DNA of 64,000 nucleotides from Sphaerochaetaceae bacterium (lineage in GTDB: Bacteria > Spirochaetota > Spirochaetia > Sphaerochaetales > Sphaerochaetaceae): contig JAQQAR010000062.1 of NCBI GenBank assembly GCA_028532765.1, positions 32,016 to 96,015 of the forward strand, read 5' to 3'. The notes beneath the pieces were generated by a model. The model was not told where the DNA came from and ran no database searches. It saw only the letters and a program-made list of their open reading frames with translations. The position numbers and the translations under genes were made by a program. Below are positions 16,338 through 25,469 of the stretch, one piece after another; positions within the stretch are counted from its first letter, which is position 1, and each line of letters begins with the position of its first letter.

Positions 16338-17663
16338 ATGAAGGTACTTATCTTCGGCCTTGGAATGCATGGTGGCGGTTTTGCAGCAGCCTCATACTTC
16401 CTCGACCATGGAGATGAAGTAAGAATTACAGATCTGAAGGGAACCAGTGATCTCGGTTATGAGATGGAAGATCTCAACCAACGAGGGGCACTGTGCATCT
16501 CCGGGCCACATCGAGCAGAAGATTTTCTGTGGGCTGACATTGTCGTCAAAAACCCAGCCATCCCCCCAAACCACCCCATGCTCAGATATGCTCGCATGGT
16601 AGTCAATGACTTTGCCTGGCTGTTCAGCTCCCCTTGGTGTGAACAGGTAAAGATCATAGGCATCACAGGAACCAAAGGAAAAACCACAACCAGTGCAGCT
16701 GTTGCCCATGTACTGCAGGAGTATGGGTATGAGGCAATGCAGTGTGGAAATATGGGGATCAGCGGATTCAGTATACTCAGAGAGTGGGAAAGACGGAACG
16801 AGCAAGGAAGAGCACTTCCCGAATTCCTTGTTTGCGAATTCTCATCTTGGCAAATTCGGGACACGGTACAGGCAATGCACGGACAGCTACCGATGATGGA
16901 GCTCTGTGCACTTACCAACTTCTATCCTGATCATCTGAACTCCTATGAATCCATAGAGCGCTATCTTGAGGATAAACTGCAACTGTTCACCAGAAACATC
17001 AAAATGGCGGTCATCCCTGATGTGATGCTGGGCAGGATAAGAACCCAGACCCACTTGGACAAACGACATATCCGTGGAATTGACAGAGCAAGCGCCAAGG
17101 TACTTGAAGAACAACCACATCTCAGGAGTGCCTATGCCATTCTGCTTGCATTGGGATTCAAATATAAAAGTATTCTTAAGGCCCTGCAGAGTTTCCAAGG
17201 AGTTCCTCACCGAATCGAACAATTGGGTATGCTTGGCAATATCCTGTTTGTCAATGACAGTGCAGCAACAATTCCCGAGGCAGTGCACTTCTCCTATGCT
17301 AAGTTCAGAACCATGGCCGTACACCTGATCTGCGGCGGTACAGACAAGAATCTCAAAGCTGAAGGAATGCTCGAGGAACTACTGCATGCAAGCAGTCTCT
17401 CCCTGCTCGATGGAAGTTTTACCAGAGGCAAGCTTATTCCTCTGCTTGAGAAGCACCATATCCCATATTACGGTCCCTTCAAGTCAATGGGAGATGCCCT
17501 CCAGCAGAGTTATGAGATGGCCCGAGTGAAGGAACAGGAGTTGCCGAATCTGGTACAGGCAATTCTTCTCTCACCTGGGAGTGCTTCCTTCGAATTGTTC
17601 GCCAATGAGTTCGACCGTGGAAACCAGTTCAAGAACTTGGTAGGGCTTCTGCTTGGCTCTTGA
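16338..17663 (+). CDS. murD: UDP-N-acetylmuramoylalanine--D-glutamate ligase
   Basis: 441 aa Mur ligase adding D-Glu to UDP-MurNAc-L-Ala in the cytoplasm. N-terminal Rossmann-like domain (VLIFGLGMHGGGFA), central ATPase domain with GITGTKGKTTTSAAV (Lys where most MurD have Asn) and FSSWQIRD, and C-terminal domain with HRIEQLG, FVNDSAATIPEA and ICGGTDKN. Length and the NDSxAT motif favour MurD over MurC/E/F. A GGGGGTGG run precedes the ATG at 16338. It overlaps the 3' end of the FemAB-type gene by 35 nt in convergent orientation. With uppS, cdsA and dxr it indicates that peptidoglycan precursors are made. Confidence 0.92.
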   Translation: MKVLIFGLGMHGGGFAAASYFLDHGDEVRITDLKGTSDLGYEMEDLNQRGALCISGPHRAEDFLWADIVVKNPAIPPNHPMLRYARMVVNDFAWLFSSPWCEQVKIIGITGTKGKTTTSAAVAHVLQEYGYEAMQCGNMGISGFSILREWERRNEQGRALPEFLVCEFSSWQIRDTVQAMHGQLPMMELCALTNFYPDHLNSYESIERYLEDKLQLFTRNIKMAVIPDVMLGRIRTQTHLDKRHIRGIDRASAKVLEEQPHLRSAYAILLALGFKYKSILKALQSFQGVPHRIEQLGMLGNILFVNDSAATIPEAVHFSYAKFRTMAVHLICGGTDKNLKAEGMLEELLHASSLSLLDGSFTRGKLIPLLEKHHIPYYGPFKSMGDALQQSYEMARVKEQELPNLVQAILLSPGSASFELFANEFDRGNQFKNLVGLLLGS

Positions 17664-18678
17664 TACTCCTTCTTGAGCGAAACCGTATCGTTTCAAAGAA
17701 CATGTAACAATGCCAGGCTAGCCGATTGTAGAGATAATCGGTTGAAGGAGAGCGGTAATACGGTTGTCCTCCAAATGAGCGTTTGAATATCTCCAATCCG
17801 GCAAGATGGCTCGCCCTCCCCCTAGGCCCAGGGATTCCATACAAGTCATAGACATCACACTTTCTCTCACAAGCCATCCTGATCGCAAAATCCTGCAATA
17901 TATAGGAACAGGAAATGCCGTCAAAGCGCAAGGAAGCCCCATAAAGATAGAGTGCTTCAGATGGACTGAACAGTACGATGATCCCCCCGACAATTTTCTT
18001 ACCTTCATAAGCCAACAAAAGCTGAGAGGTGAACATACTCTCATCAGGGGAAAGCATCATCAAAGAGCGAAGATATTTTTTTGACCTAGGACTGAACCCA
18101 TCCCTTCGTGCAGTTTCCAAATACACATCATACCAAGCAAGAAAGGATGCCTCGTCCCCATCATGCACCCGCACCTGGAAAGCTTGGTCTGCTTTTCTGA
18201 GTGCACGCTTGGCCCTCTCCCGGTACCCCAGTGTTACGGCATGATACCCCCACCTGAGGTCTATCCTGACAGTACCTTCAGGTTGCACACTCTGCTCCAA
18301 TGTCCTGAGCCTTTTTGTCTCAAAGGTCATGACATTCTGATCATTCACCTCTTCAAATGGTAGGTCATAGCGGAGTGCAAACACACCTTTTGGAAGAAGT
18401 TTCCGTATCTGTTTGGCCAAATCCTCCAAGAATACACCCACTTGACTGAGCTTCAGAGAGGAAAGAGGAGGTCCAAAGGGGATGTATGCGAGAGAACAGA
18501 AAGGAGCCATCCGTTTTACGAGCACAAGCAGTGTAAAAGCTGAGCTCTCCATCTCAACTGAGAATGCATAGCTCTTCCACCCGGAGTGCTGTTTCACCTC
18601 AGCCCAGTAGTTGCTTTGGAACACTGTACTGCTCGGTGAAAGATCACTGGTTGCTATTCTCTGGATATGCATGCTCAT
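17629..18678 (-). CDS. FemAB/FemX-type peptidoglycan bridge aminoacyltransferase
   Basis: 349 aa with two GNAT-like halves. Features typical of Fem/FmhB (lipid II:glycine glycyltransferase) are FQSNYWAEVKQHSGWKS near the N-terminus, SLAYIPFGPP, the basic RERAKRALRKADQAF helix, FLAWYDVYLETARRDGFSPRS, and the C-terminal YLYGASLRFDGIS...DLYGIPG. These enzymes use aminoacyl-tRNA to add an amino acid to the peptidoglycan stem peptide. GGGGAG lies ~7 nt before the ATG. Location beside murD supports a wall role. The coiled-coil arm of staphylococcal FemA is not obvious. The transferred amino acid cannot be predicted. Confidence 0.8.
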   Translation of the reverse strand: MSMHIQRIATSDLSPSSTVFQSNYWAEVKQHSGWKSYAFSVEMESSAFTLLVLVKRMAPFCSLAYIPFGPPLSSLKLSQVGVFLEDLAKQIRKLLPKGVFALRYDLPFEEVNDQNVMTFETKRLRTLEQSVQPEGTVRIDLRWGYHAVTLGYRERAKRALRKADQAFQVRVHDGDEASFLAWYDVYLETARRDGFSPRSKKYLRSLMMLSPDESMFTSQLLLAYEGKKIVGGIIVLFSPSEALYLYGASLRFDGISCSYILQDFAIRMACERKCDVYDLYGIPGPRGRASHLAGLEIFKRSFGGQPYYRSPSTDYLYNRLAWHCYMFFETIRFRSRRSIKSQAEALPSS

Positions 18679-18703
18679 GCTTCTCTCCCCTTTAAAACAT
18701 ATC

Positions 18704-18723
18704 TGGGGGCCAATTGGCCCCCA
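18704..18723 (-). terminator. Perfect 20-bp hairpin between metG and the FemAB gene
   Basis: TGGGGGCC-AATT-GGCCCCCA, perfectly palindromic, 36 nt after the metG stop. On the minus strand it is followed by GATATGTTTT, a delayed T-run, so termination of metG is likely but may be imperfect; the FemAB gene could receive read-through. Confidence 0.55.
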
Positions 18724-18759
18724 AAATCCTCATCTACATAAGAAGACTACTGGCAAGGG

Positions 18760-20973
18760 TCAACCTACCGGGCCATTCAAGTATTTTTTTGCAGTAAGGG
18801 CTACCCCGTCTTTTCCAATCGGCTTCCCATCAATCTTCACCACACCAGACTCAGTATAGATCGGCATGGAGAAGAAGTGATCAGCCTTCACATATGAAAG
18901 TTTTTCCTCAACCGGAGAAAATCCCTCTGGGGTAAGCACACTTCCCACTTCAAACTGGGGTGCAAAGAGTACTTCACAGGTGGAGTGTTCCTCAGCATCG
19001 GGATCACTGGCTGCAAGCAGCATACCGTAGCTTTTCTCTCCACGGAAATTTGCCGGTTTGAGATTGCTTACCAGGACAATGTTCTGGTCCTGCAACTCCT
19101 CTTCCTTGTAATAAGGCACGATGGAACTGACAATAGTCCTTGGTTCCTCTTCCTGTACATCAAGGGTAAGTATATAGAGTTTATCACCACGAGGGTGTCT
19201 CTCCACATTGGTAATCTTTGCGACCTTGAGAATCACTCGACTCGCAAACTGTTCAGCCAGGCTTACCTGGTCCTCTTTCTGATCCATATCTTTCTCCAAT
19301 TCTTTGGTTTTCTTCTGTTCTCGCTCTTCCTGGGAGCCGCTGAAACGAGTACGCAACTGTTCGATCAATGAATCCTCAAGCTTGGAAAAGAGCAGGGAAA
19401 CTTCGCCAATACCCTGAATCCCTTCCCAGTTTCCGAGATCATTCCAGTTGGCCTTCTCTGCACCAAGGAAGGAAAGCATTTTCAGTGAGGTCTCCGGCAT
19501 GAACGGCTGTACCATCACCGATAGGTCACGAATCAGATAAACGAGGGTCTTGAGCAGGCTCATCGCTTTCTCTGGTTGTTCCTTGCGCATCTTCCAAGGT
19601 TCGCCATCCTGGAATGCCTTATTTCCCAATGAGGAGAGGCTGATGATTTGCCTCAGTGCATCGCGCTCCTCAGCACGCTCCATGAATGAATCGATTTTTT
19701 TCTCTCGTTCTACTATCTGGGCATGCAACTCAGTATCGACAGGTGCTGAGAAAAGAGTTCCATCCTCGTAGAACCGTTTCACAAATGTCAGAGTCCGGTT
19801 GACCAGGTTGGAAAGGTTGCCGATGAGCTCCCCATTGACTTTCTCCTGGAAATCAGCCCAGGTGAAGGTAACATCACTTTTCTCCGGTCGGTTGTAGAAC
19901 ATGTAGAACCGCCACACATCAGCAGGGATTCCCGTATCCTGGACATCGTTCCCAAATATGCCAATCCCGAGGCTCTTGCTGAACTTTCCTCCCTCGTAAT
20001 TGAGGTATTCAGTACTGCTCATATGATGGAGCATGGTCCAGTCCATTCCACTTGCCAGCTGGCAGGAGGGGAAGATAACAGTATGGAAGGGAATATTGTC
20101 CTTTCCTATAAACTGGAACAATTCAGTATTCTTTGGATCGAACCACCACTTCTTCCAATCCTTGGTAGCATTGGCTGATATGGAGACATACCCGATGGGA
20201 GCATCAAACCAGACATAGAACACCTTGCCTTCATATCCCGGTTTGGGGACAGGAATCCCCCACTTCAGGTCGCGGGTAATACAGCGTTCTTTCAGACCAT
20301 CGCGAATCCAGGACTTGGTCACCTGTATGGCATTATTTGCCCAGAAACCATCCTTACTGGTCTTCTCCATCCAAGCTTCCAGCATAGGAAGAGCTTTTGG
20401 TAGGTTGATGTAGAGGTGTTTAGTCTTCTTGACGATCGGGGTGGTACCACAGACACCACAGTGAGGTTCGATCAAATCAATGGGATCAAGCAGGGTCTGG
20501 CAACTGTCGCACTGGTCTCCTCTTGCACCCTCTGAATGGCAGTGGGGACAGGTTCCCTCAACAAAACGGTCTGCAAGGAATCGCTCGCACTTTGGGCAGT
20601 AGAGTTGCTCCAACTCATGCTCACTGACATACCCAGCCTTGTCCATCCGCTTGAAGATATCCTGGACAATTTCAGTCTGGGCCTCTGTACTTGTCCTTCC
20701 GAAATAATCAAAATCAATATTGAACCACGCATAGATGTCACGGTGTATGGCATGATAGTGGTCACACAACTCCCTCGGGCTCACACCCTCCTTGAGAGCA
20801 CGTGTCTCAGTTGCCGTACCATATTCATCAGTACCACATATATAGAGTGTCTCATACCCTTTCAATCGACAGAAACGGGCAAAAACATCAGCACTCAGGA
20901 CCTGGGTAAGGTTACCTAAATGCGGAATATTGTTCACATACGGGAGCGCAGAAGTTACTAGTCTCTTTTTCAT
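18760..20973 (-). CDS. metG: Methionyl-tRNA synthetase with C-terminal tRNA-binding domain
   Basis: 737 aa class I synthetase. SALPYVNNIPHLGNL is the HIGH-type motif and GGKFSKSLGIGI the KMSKS equivalent. The zinc insert has four CxxC-type knuckles (CPKCERF, CPHCHSE, CDSCQTL, CGVCGTT). The last ~110 residues (FASRVILKVAKITNVERHP, GDKLYILTLDV) form an EMAP-II/Trbp111-like OB fold for tRNA binding and dimerisation, after a charged linker. The ATG at 20973 gives MKKRLVTSALPYVNN; the frame extends 7 codons further without support. No Shine-Dalgarno is present and the promoter abuts the ATG, so a leaderless mRNA is likely. Confidence 0.96.
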   Translation of the reverse strand: MKKRLVTSALPYVNNIPHLGNLTQVLSADVFARFCRLKGYETLYICGTDEYGTATETRALKEGVSPRELCDHYHAIHRDIYAWFNIDFDYFGRTSTEAQTEIVQDIFKRMDKAGYVSEHELEQLYCPKCERFLADRFVEGTCPHCHSEGARGDQCDSCQTLLDPIDLIEPHCGVCGTTPIVKKTKHLYINLPKALPMLEAWMEKTSKDGFWANNAIQVTKSWIRDGLKERCITRDLKWGIPVPKPGYEGKVFYVWFDAPIGYVSISANATKDWKKWWFDPKNTELFQFIGKDNIPFHTVIFPSCQLASGMDWTMLHHMSSTEYLNYEGGKFSKSLGIGIFGNDVQDTGIPADVWRFYMFYNRPEKSDVTFTWADFQEKVNGELIGNLSNLVNRTLTFVKRFYEDGTLFSAPVDTELHAQIVEREKKIDSFMERAEERDALRQIISLSSLGNKAFQDGEPWKMRKEQPEKAMSLLKTLVYLIRDLSVMVQPFMPETSLKMLSFLGAEKANWNDLGNWEGIQGIGEVSLLFSKLEDSLIEQLRTRFSGSQEEREQKKTKELEKDMDQKEDQVSLAEQFASRVILKVAKITNVERHPRGDKLYILTLDVQEEEPRTIVSSIVPYYKEEELQDQNIVLVSNLKPANFRGEKSYGMLLAASDPDAEEHSTCEVLFAPQFEVGSVLTPEGFSPVEEKLSYVKADHFFSMPIYTESGVVKIDGKPIGKDGVALTAKKYLNGPVG

Positions 20974-20980
20974 AAGGGAT

Positions 20981-21009
20981 ATAATAGAACGCACCGAATT
21001 TTATTTCAA
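20981..21009 (-). promoter_or_regulatory. metG promoter, predicts a leaderless transcript
   Basis: Minus strand: TTGAAA, 17-nt spacer, TATTAT, then 7 nt and the ATG. Counting from the -10, +1 falls on or next to the A of the start codon. Confidence 0.65.
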
Positions 21010-21043
21010 TGCTAAACGAATCAATGTTGGCGTTATTACATCC

Positions 21044-21072
21044 TTGACGAGTCCCCGAGAGCTAAGTACATT
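21044..21072 (+). promoter_or_regulatory. hflKC promoter
   Basis: TTGACG, 17-nt spacer, TACATT; initiation near 21079, 29 nt before the hflK ATG with AGAGGAG in between. Divergent from the metG promoter. Confidence 0.6.
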
Positions 21073-21107
21073 GAAAGAGTACCATATTGGTACAAAGAGG
21101 AGTTATC

Positions 21108-22091
21108 ATGGATACCATGCAGCAACCACCGAGGCCTGCGCGCAAAGTAAAGAACATCAGCCCCAAGCTGGTAATCTGGATTATTGTCGCCGTCGTCCTC
21201 ATCATGCTGGTTCTTAGCAGTTTCTTTGTTGTCGACCAAACCGAACAAGCGGTTGTCCTGCGCTTAGGAAAATACAACCGAACAGTAGGCCCTGGATTGC
21301 AGACCAAGATCCCACTAGGAATCGAGACCAGTTACAATGTCCCAACTCAAGTCGTTCAGACGATGACATTTGGATATCGCTCAAACAGTTCTACTTCCCC
21401 ACTATTTGGAAACAGCGACTACACCACTGAATCACTCATGCTGACGGGTGACCTGAACATCATCGATGTACAGTGGATCATTCAATACAAAATTGAAAAC
21501 CCTGTGAACTGGATGTTCAAGGTTGAGTCCAGGGAAACAACACTGCGAGATATCAGCCAGAGTGTCATGAACAAGCTGGTGGGAGATCTTCCCATCCTCT
21601 CTGTCATGACCAGTGAACGTACCCGAATCGAGATCGAAGCACAGAACAATATGCAGAAAATCTTTGATGCCTATGAATTGGGAGTCCGTGTTGTTACCGT
21701 CAAGCTACAGAACATCGTACCACCGGTCGGAGAAGTCCAGGATGCTTTTGAGGATGTCAACAAGGCAATCCAGGATATGAACCGCTTGATCAACGAAGGA
21801 AAACAGAACTACAACAAGGTTATTCCTTCAGCCCGAGGTGAGGCAAACAAGCTCATCCAGCAAGCACAAGGATATGCAGCTGAACGTGTCAACCAAGCCG
21901 AAGGTGACGTGGCACGATTCAACAGCGTCCGAGAGGTCTATGAACAGTCACAGACCATTACTCGAACTCGATTGTACATTGAGACAATGGAGGCAGTCAT
22001 CAATCCCACCGAAAGTGGATCGGTTACTCTGGTCGACAAGAACCTGAGCAACTTCCTTCCGGTGCAGATGATTGAAGGGGGTACAAAATGA
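21108..22091 (+). CDS. hflK: FtsH protease modulator HflK
   Basis: 327 aa SPFH/prohibitin-family membrane protein. A proline-rich N-terminus is followed by one transmembrane helix (about 22-45, VIWIIVAVVLIMLVLSSFFV), then DQTEQAVVLRLGKYNRTVGPGL, the hallmark HflK start of the SPFH domain, and a long C-terminal coiled coil. HflK and HflC form a large cage that encloses FtsH in the inner membrane and limits its proteolysis. The ATG at 21108 has AGAGGAG upstream. It overlaps hflC by 4 nt (ATGA). ftsH is not in the window. Confidence 0.93.
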   Translation: MDTMQQPPRPARKVKNISPKLVIWIIVAVVLIMLVLSSFFVVDQTEQAVVLRLGKYNRTVGPGLQTKIPLGIETSYNVPTQVVQTMTFGYRSNSSTSPLFGNSDYTTESLMLTGDLNIIDVQWIIQYKIENPVNWMFKVESRETTLRDISQSVMNKLVGDLPILSVMTSERTRIEIEAQNNMQKIFDAYELGVRVVTVKLQNIVPPVGEVQDAFEDVNKAIQDMNRLINEGKQNYNKVIPSARGEANKLIQQAQGYAAERVNQAEGDVARFNSVREVYEQSQTITRTRLYIETMEAVINPTESGSVTLVDKNLSNFLPVQMIEGGTK

Positions 22092-23089
22092 GTACAAACA
22101 CCAATAAGAAACTAGTTACCACCCTGGTAGTCCTCGTTGTCTTCATTGCCATCTTCATCTTGCTTGGACCTTTCTACATCCTCTCAGAAGGCCAACAGTC
22201 GGTAATCACCCGATTCGGCAAGATTGTCGATACAGCACAGACAGCTGGACTTAAGTTCAAGATGCCGCTGGTAGACAACGTAGTAATTTATCCCAAGAAA
22301 ATACTCTCATGGGATGGGGCTGCGCAGAGGATCCCAACCAAGGAAAACCAGTTCATCTGGGTTGATACCACAGCCAGATGGAGAATTGCAGATCCAGCCA
22401 AGTACTATGAAACGGTCAATACCCTCAACAATGGTATCTTCAGGCTGAACGATGTCCTTGATTCTTCGATTCGAACCATCATCAGTGAGAACTATCTTAA
22501 TGAGGCGGTAAGAAACAGCAATGAGATCAATGTCATCGAGGTTGAAGAGCAGGTACAAAATGTAGAGAGTGTCGAAGATGCCGAGAGACTGCGGAACCTT
22601 ACGGCAACCGTTGCCAAGCAGGAGACGATCAGTATCGGTCGTGATGGCTTGAGCAATATGATGTTTGATCAGGCAAAACAGTTTACCGATGAATTCGGCA
22701 TTGAACTGATTGACATCGTCATCCGCCAGATCCGCTACAGTGACGATCTCACTGAGAGCGTATATCAGAGGATGATCAAGGAACGTAACCAGATTGCTGA
22801 GGCGTATCGCTCCTACGGTCGTGGACAACTCGCACAGTGGCAAGGAAAGACTGAGGGAGAAGAGAAACAGATTCTCTCAGAAGCCTATGCCGAGAGTGAG
22901 AAGATCAAGGGTATTGCTGATGCTGAGGCTGCAAAGGTCTATGCAGAATCCTACGAAGTAGATCCCGAGTTCTTTGAATTATGGAGAACCTTGGAGTCAT
23001 ACCGCAAGACAGTGCCTGGTCTGGACAAGATCCTCAGCACTGACATGCAGTACTTTGACATGATTTATGGTAGAGATGCCCAAGAGTAA
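22088..23089 (+). CDS. hflC: FtsH protease modulator HflC
   Basis: 333 aa partner of HflK. One N-terminal transmembrane helix (LVVLVVFIAIFILLGPFYIL), then EGQQSVITRFGKIVDTAQTAGLKFKMPLVD, typical of HflC. The C-terminal half is helical with YGRGQLAQWQGKTEGEEKQILSEAYAE split across the coiled coil. It contains an extra Glu/Val/Asn-rich helix (about 147-180) before the SIGRDGLSNMMFDQ segment. It starts inside the hflK stop and is followed by a strong terminator. Confidence 0.93.
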   Translation: MSTNTNKKLVTTLVVLVVFIAIFILLGPFYILSEGQQSVITRFGKIVDTAQTAGLKFKMPLVDNVVIYPKKILSWDGAAQRIPTKENQFIWVDTTARWRIADPAKYYETVNTLNNGIFRLNDVLDSSIRTIISENYLNEAVRNSNEINVIEVEEQVQNVESVEDAERLRNLTATVAKQETISIGRDGLSNMMFDQAKQFTDEFGIELIDIVIRQIRYSDDLTESVYQRMIKERNQIAEAYRSYGRGQLAQWQGKTEGEEKQILSEAYAESEKIKGIADAEAAKVYAESYEVDPEFFELWRTLESYRKTVPGLDKILSTDMQYFDMIYGRDAQE

Positions 23090-23111
23090 ATTGGCTACTG
23101 GCATTTAACAG

Positions 23112-23143
23112 GAGGAAGGGATTTGTTCCCTTCCTCTTTTTTT
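23112..23143 (+). terminator. Terminator after hflC
   Basis: Perfect 10-bp stem GAGGAAGGGA / TCCCTTCCTC with a 5-nt loop, followed by seven T. Confidence 0.9.
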
Positions 23144-23153
23144 GCCTTCCTGC

Positions 23154-23165
23154 TACACTCCTCGC
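23154..23165 (+). promoter_or_regulatory. Candidate leaderless -10 of the HAD gene
   Basis: TACACT followed by exactly 6 nt and the ATG at 23166. The -35 region (TTCCTC, at 17 nt) is poor, so this is weaker than the other leaderless candidates; the upstream terminator makes an independent promoter necessary. Confidence 0.35.
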
Positions 23166-23846
23166 ATGAGAGAGAAAAGCCTAACCATCTTTGACTTTGA
23201 CGGTACACTCTACCCGATCAACACCTATGACAGTGAACAGCTGCTGATTCTTTCTGCGGCGAAGGAGAGAGGGGCCCTGTTCAAGAAACGGGGTAAGCAC
23301 TTCATCAAACAAGACCAGAAGGGAGTGTTTGACGATACATCTTTCCACCAACGCTATGAAAAGCTGGTTAAGCGAGCAACCTCAGCCATGATCCATGAAG
23401 TAGCAGACATCCTTCTCTCTTCCATTGGCAAGAGGGAAAAAGATGCTCTTCTCAGACTTTCCCACATCAGTGACCTGGGTATTCTTACCTGCGGTACGGA
23501 AAATATTGCAAGGGCCTTTCTCCAGAAGCTCGGAGTTGAAGACTCGTTCTCGTTCATCCGTGGGAAAAGACTCGTCAGAAACGAAGAAGGCAACTTCCAC
23601 TTGTTGGTCGATATTGCAGGCCCGGGCGACAAAGCTCTGGCAGTAGACTCACTCAGAGCAGACTATCAGACCATTATCGCCATCGGTGATGGCCCCACCG
23701 ATATACCCATGCTTGAGGCAGCAGACCATGGGATGATTGTTGCCTGGAACAGACAGAACCGGCAGTACCCCTATGACACCTTCCCTTCCCTGGAGTCTGC
23801 AGTATTGCACTCCATCGATTACTTGGAAAGCAATATACGGGCCTGA
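23166..23846 (+). CDS. HAD-superfamily phosphatase (subfamily IB-like)
   Basis: 226 aa. Motif I IFDFDGTLYPINTY, motif II region LGILTCGT, and motif III/IV IIAIGDGPTDIPMLEAAD, the pattern of SerB/HAD-IB-like phosphatases with an alpha-helical cap. The substrate is unknown. The ATG at 23166 yields MREKSLTIFDFDG; the frame is open 8 codons further upstream into the hflC terminator, which is unlikely to be coding. No ribosome site. Its end overlaps the ABC permease gene on the other strand by 28 nt. Confidence 0.8.
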   Translation: MREKSLTIFDFDGTLYPINTYDSEQLLILSAAKERGALFKKRGKHFIKQDQKGVFDDTSFHQRYEKLVKRATSAMIHEVADILLSSIGKREKDALLRLSHISDLGILTCGTENIARAFLQKLGVEDSFSFIRGKRLVRNEEGNFHLLVDIAGPGDKALAVDSLRADYQTIIAIGDGPTDIPMLEAADHGMIVAWNRQNRQYPYDTFPSLESAVLHSIDYLESNIRA

Positions 23847-25465
23847 TTTAGTGCCAAACGATAGGAAAGGGAAAATCCAAGGCCGGTCAAACCAAACAAC
23901 AGCAACACGGAAAGCACCATACTCAGACCGATAAGCATTGGCAACAACAATACCAAGGCAAAGAGTGCCAAGGATATGAAAGCTGCAAGCATACCGAAGA
24001 GCCCATTCAGGTTGCTTTTCATTGCCTGCTGGCTTACCTTCCAGTCGAGCCTTGGATGATGGTAATCGATTGCAAGTTGTAGGCATGCAATCATGCCAAT
24101 GCAAAGCAATGACAAAGGAATCATCCAAAGGATGTGCGCAAGAGGCAGGGAGAGCAGCAAGAGAGCCGCCGTCAGATAGAGTGTGTGGGGAATGAATACA
24201 AGCACCAGATGGAACAACAGCTTCGCTTGAACATACGTACCAGCACCAAGAGGATACTGCTTATCGAGGCCAAAACGCTTTCCCTGCCGGGAAACACTGG
24301 TTGAACTGATCATGCTGAGATTGGCGAACAAGAGCAACAATAAATACACCAGTTGAAGGAATACTCCGGTCTCAATAAGCTGGGAAGCAACTTCAGCAAG
24401 TTCATCCAGAATCCCCATGAAACTGTAGAGCACGAGAAGTAAAACAGGAATACCTAATTCACCCACTATTTCAAACACAAACATACTCTCAGAACGGATA
24501 ATGAGCAATTCACGTTTCATCAGCGCTCGCTGGGGACTTGCAGAGCGCAAGGTATGCTTGACTTTTCTTGTCCTTGCCCTTGATTGATTGCTGAGTACAT
24601 AGGAGAGATTTGCAGCATAGGTATTTCCTACCAACAAAACCAAGCCAATAAAGAGAAGCACTCCTGAGGCAAGGAAAATAAGCTGACTTACAAGGGAGGT
24701 AACCACCTGTGCCTGCATACGGAAAAAGGGAAACAGACCCAAGATTTTCTCAATGATTGGAGCATATACCTGCAACATCGCTTCATAATTGAACGAAAGC
24801 AACGAGTCGTTATCGGTCATATTTCTGGTAAGCGAGACCGTCAACATGAGGATCAACAGCACCAAGGAAATTGCACTTACCAACTCCTCTGCCATTTTAT
24901 GGTTCTTTCCCTTGGTAAGCCTGACCAGCACCATGGAAATTACTACAGAAAACGAGAGGGCAAACAGTGGCCCAATCAAGAGAAAGAGCAATCCGCCAAG
25001 AAGGTAGACAAGAGAGAAGCCTTCAATCCAGAGGCCAACAATAAGGGAAGGAAACGTAACAAACCAATACATGGGAGCTTGCAGAAAATAAGCAATCAGC
25101 AGTCTGCTTGCTCCCAACTCAGTGTGACGTACTACCAATGAACCAACCAATAAAATATCCTTTGCTCCGTAAAGCAGGCTGGTACCACTGGCCAGACTAT
25201 AGAATAATTGGAAGGCAAACCCTAACAGAGCGGCAAAGACAAGGCCAAGATAGGGATAGCCCAAGAGCAGGCCAAGGGTTTGATAGCTGTAATAGTTAAC
25301 TCCCAAAATGGCACCAAGATAGATAAATACCAGGACTATCAAGAAACTGGCCAGTATACTCACGATACGGGAACGGGAGGCACTGATCCGCTCAAAGAAA
25401 TCCTTGAGCGGTTTGGTTCCCGAGAAGAAGGCACGAACCAGCAGCAAAACTACGCGCATGTTCAT
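23819..25465 (-). CDS. ABC-2-type transporter permease
   Basis: 548 aa, with about 12 hydrophobic segments distributed in two halves, and a hydrophilic stretch around 285-325 (SNQSRARTRKVKHTLRSASP). It lies 4 nt downstream of an ABC ATPase gene, so the pair forms an exporter-type ABC transporter. There is no binding protein nearby, which fits export rather than import. The substrate is unknown. Sequence motifs beyond hydrophobicity are not recognisable to me. Confidence 0.75.
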   Translation of the reverse strand: MNMRVVLLLVRAFFSGTKPLKDFFERISASRSRIVSILASFLIVLVFIYLGAILGVNYYSYQTLGLLLGYPYLGLVFAALLGFAFQLFYSLASGTSLLYGAKDILLVGSLVVRHTELGASRLLIAYFLQAPMYWFVTFPSLIVGLWIEGFSLVYLLGGLLFLLIGPLFALSFSVVISMVLVRLTKGKNHKMAEELVSAISLVLLILMLTVSLTRNMTDNDSLLSFNYEAMLQVYAPIIEKILGLFPFFRMQAQVVTSLVSQLIFLASGVLLFIGLVLLVGNTYAANLSYVLSNQSRARTRKVKHTLRSASPQRALMKRELLIIRSESMFVFEIVGELGIPVLLLVLYSFMGILDELAEVASQLIETGVFLQLVYLLLLLFANLSMISSTSVSRQGKRFGLDKQYPLGAGTYVQAKLLFHLVLVFIPHTLYLTAALLLLSLPLAHILWMIPLSLLCIGMIACLQLAIDYHHPRLDWKVSQQAMKSNLNGLFGMLAAFISLALFALVLLLPMLIGLSMVLSVLLLFGLTGLGFSLSYRLALNQARILLSK

Positions 25466-25469
25466 GGCC

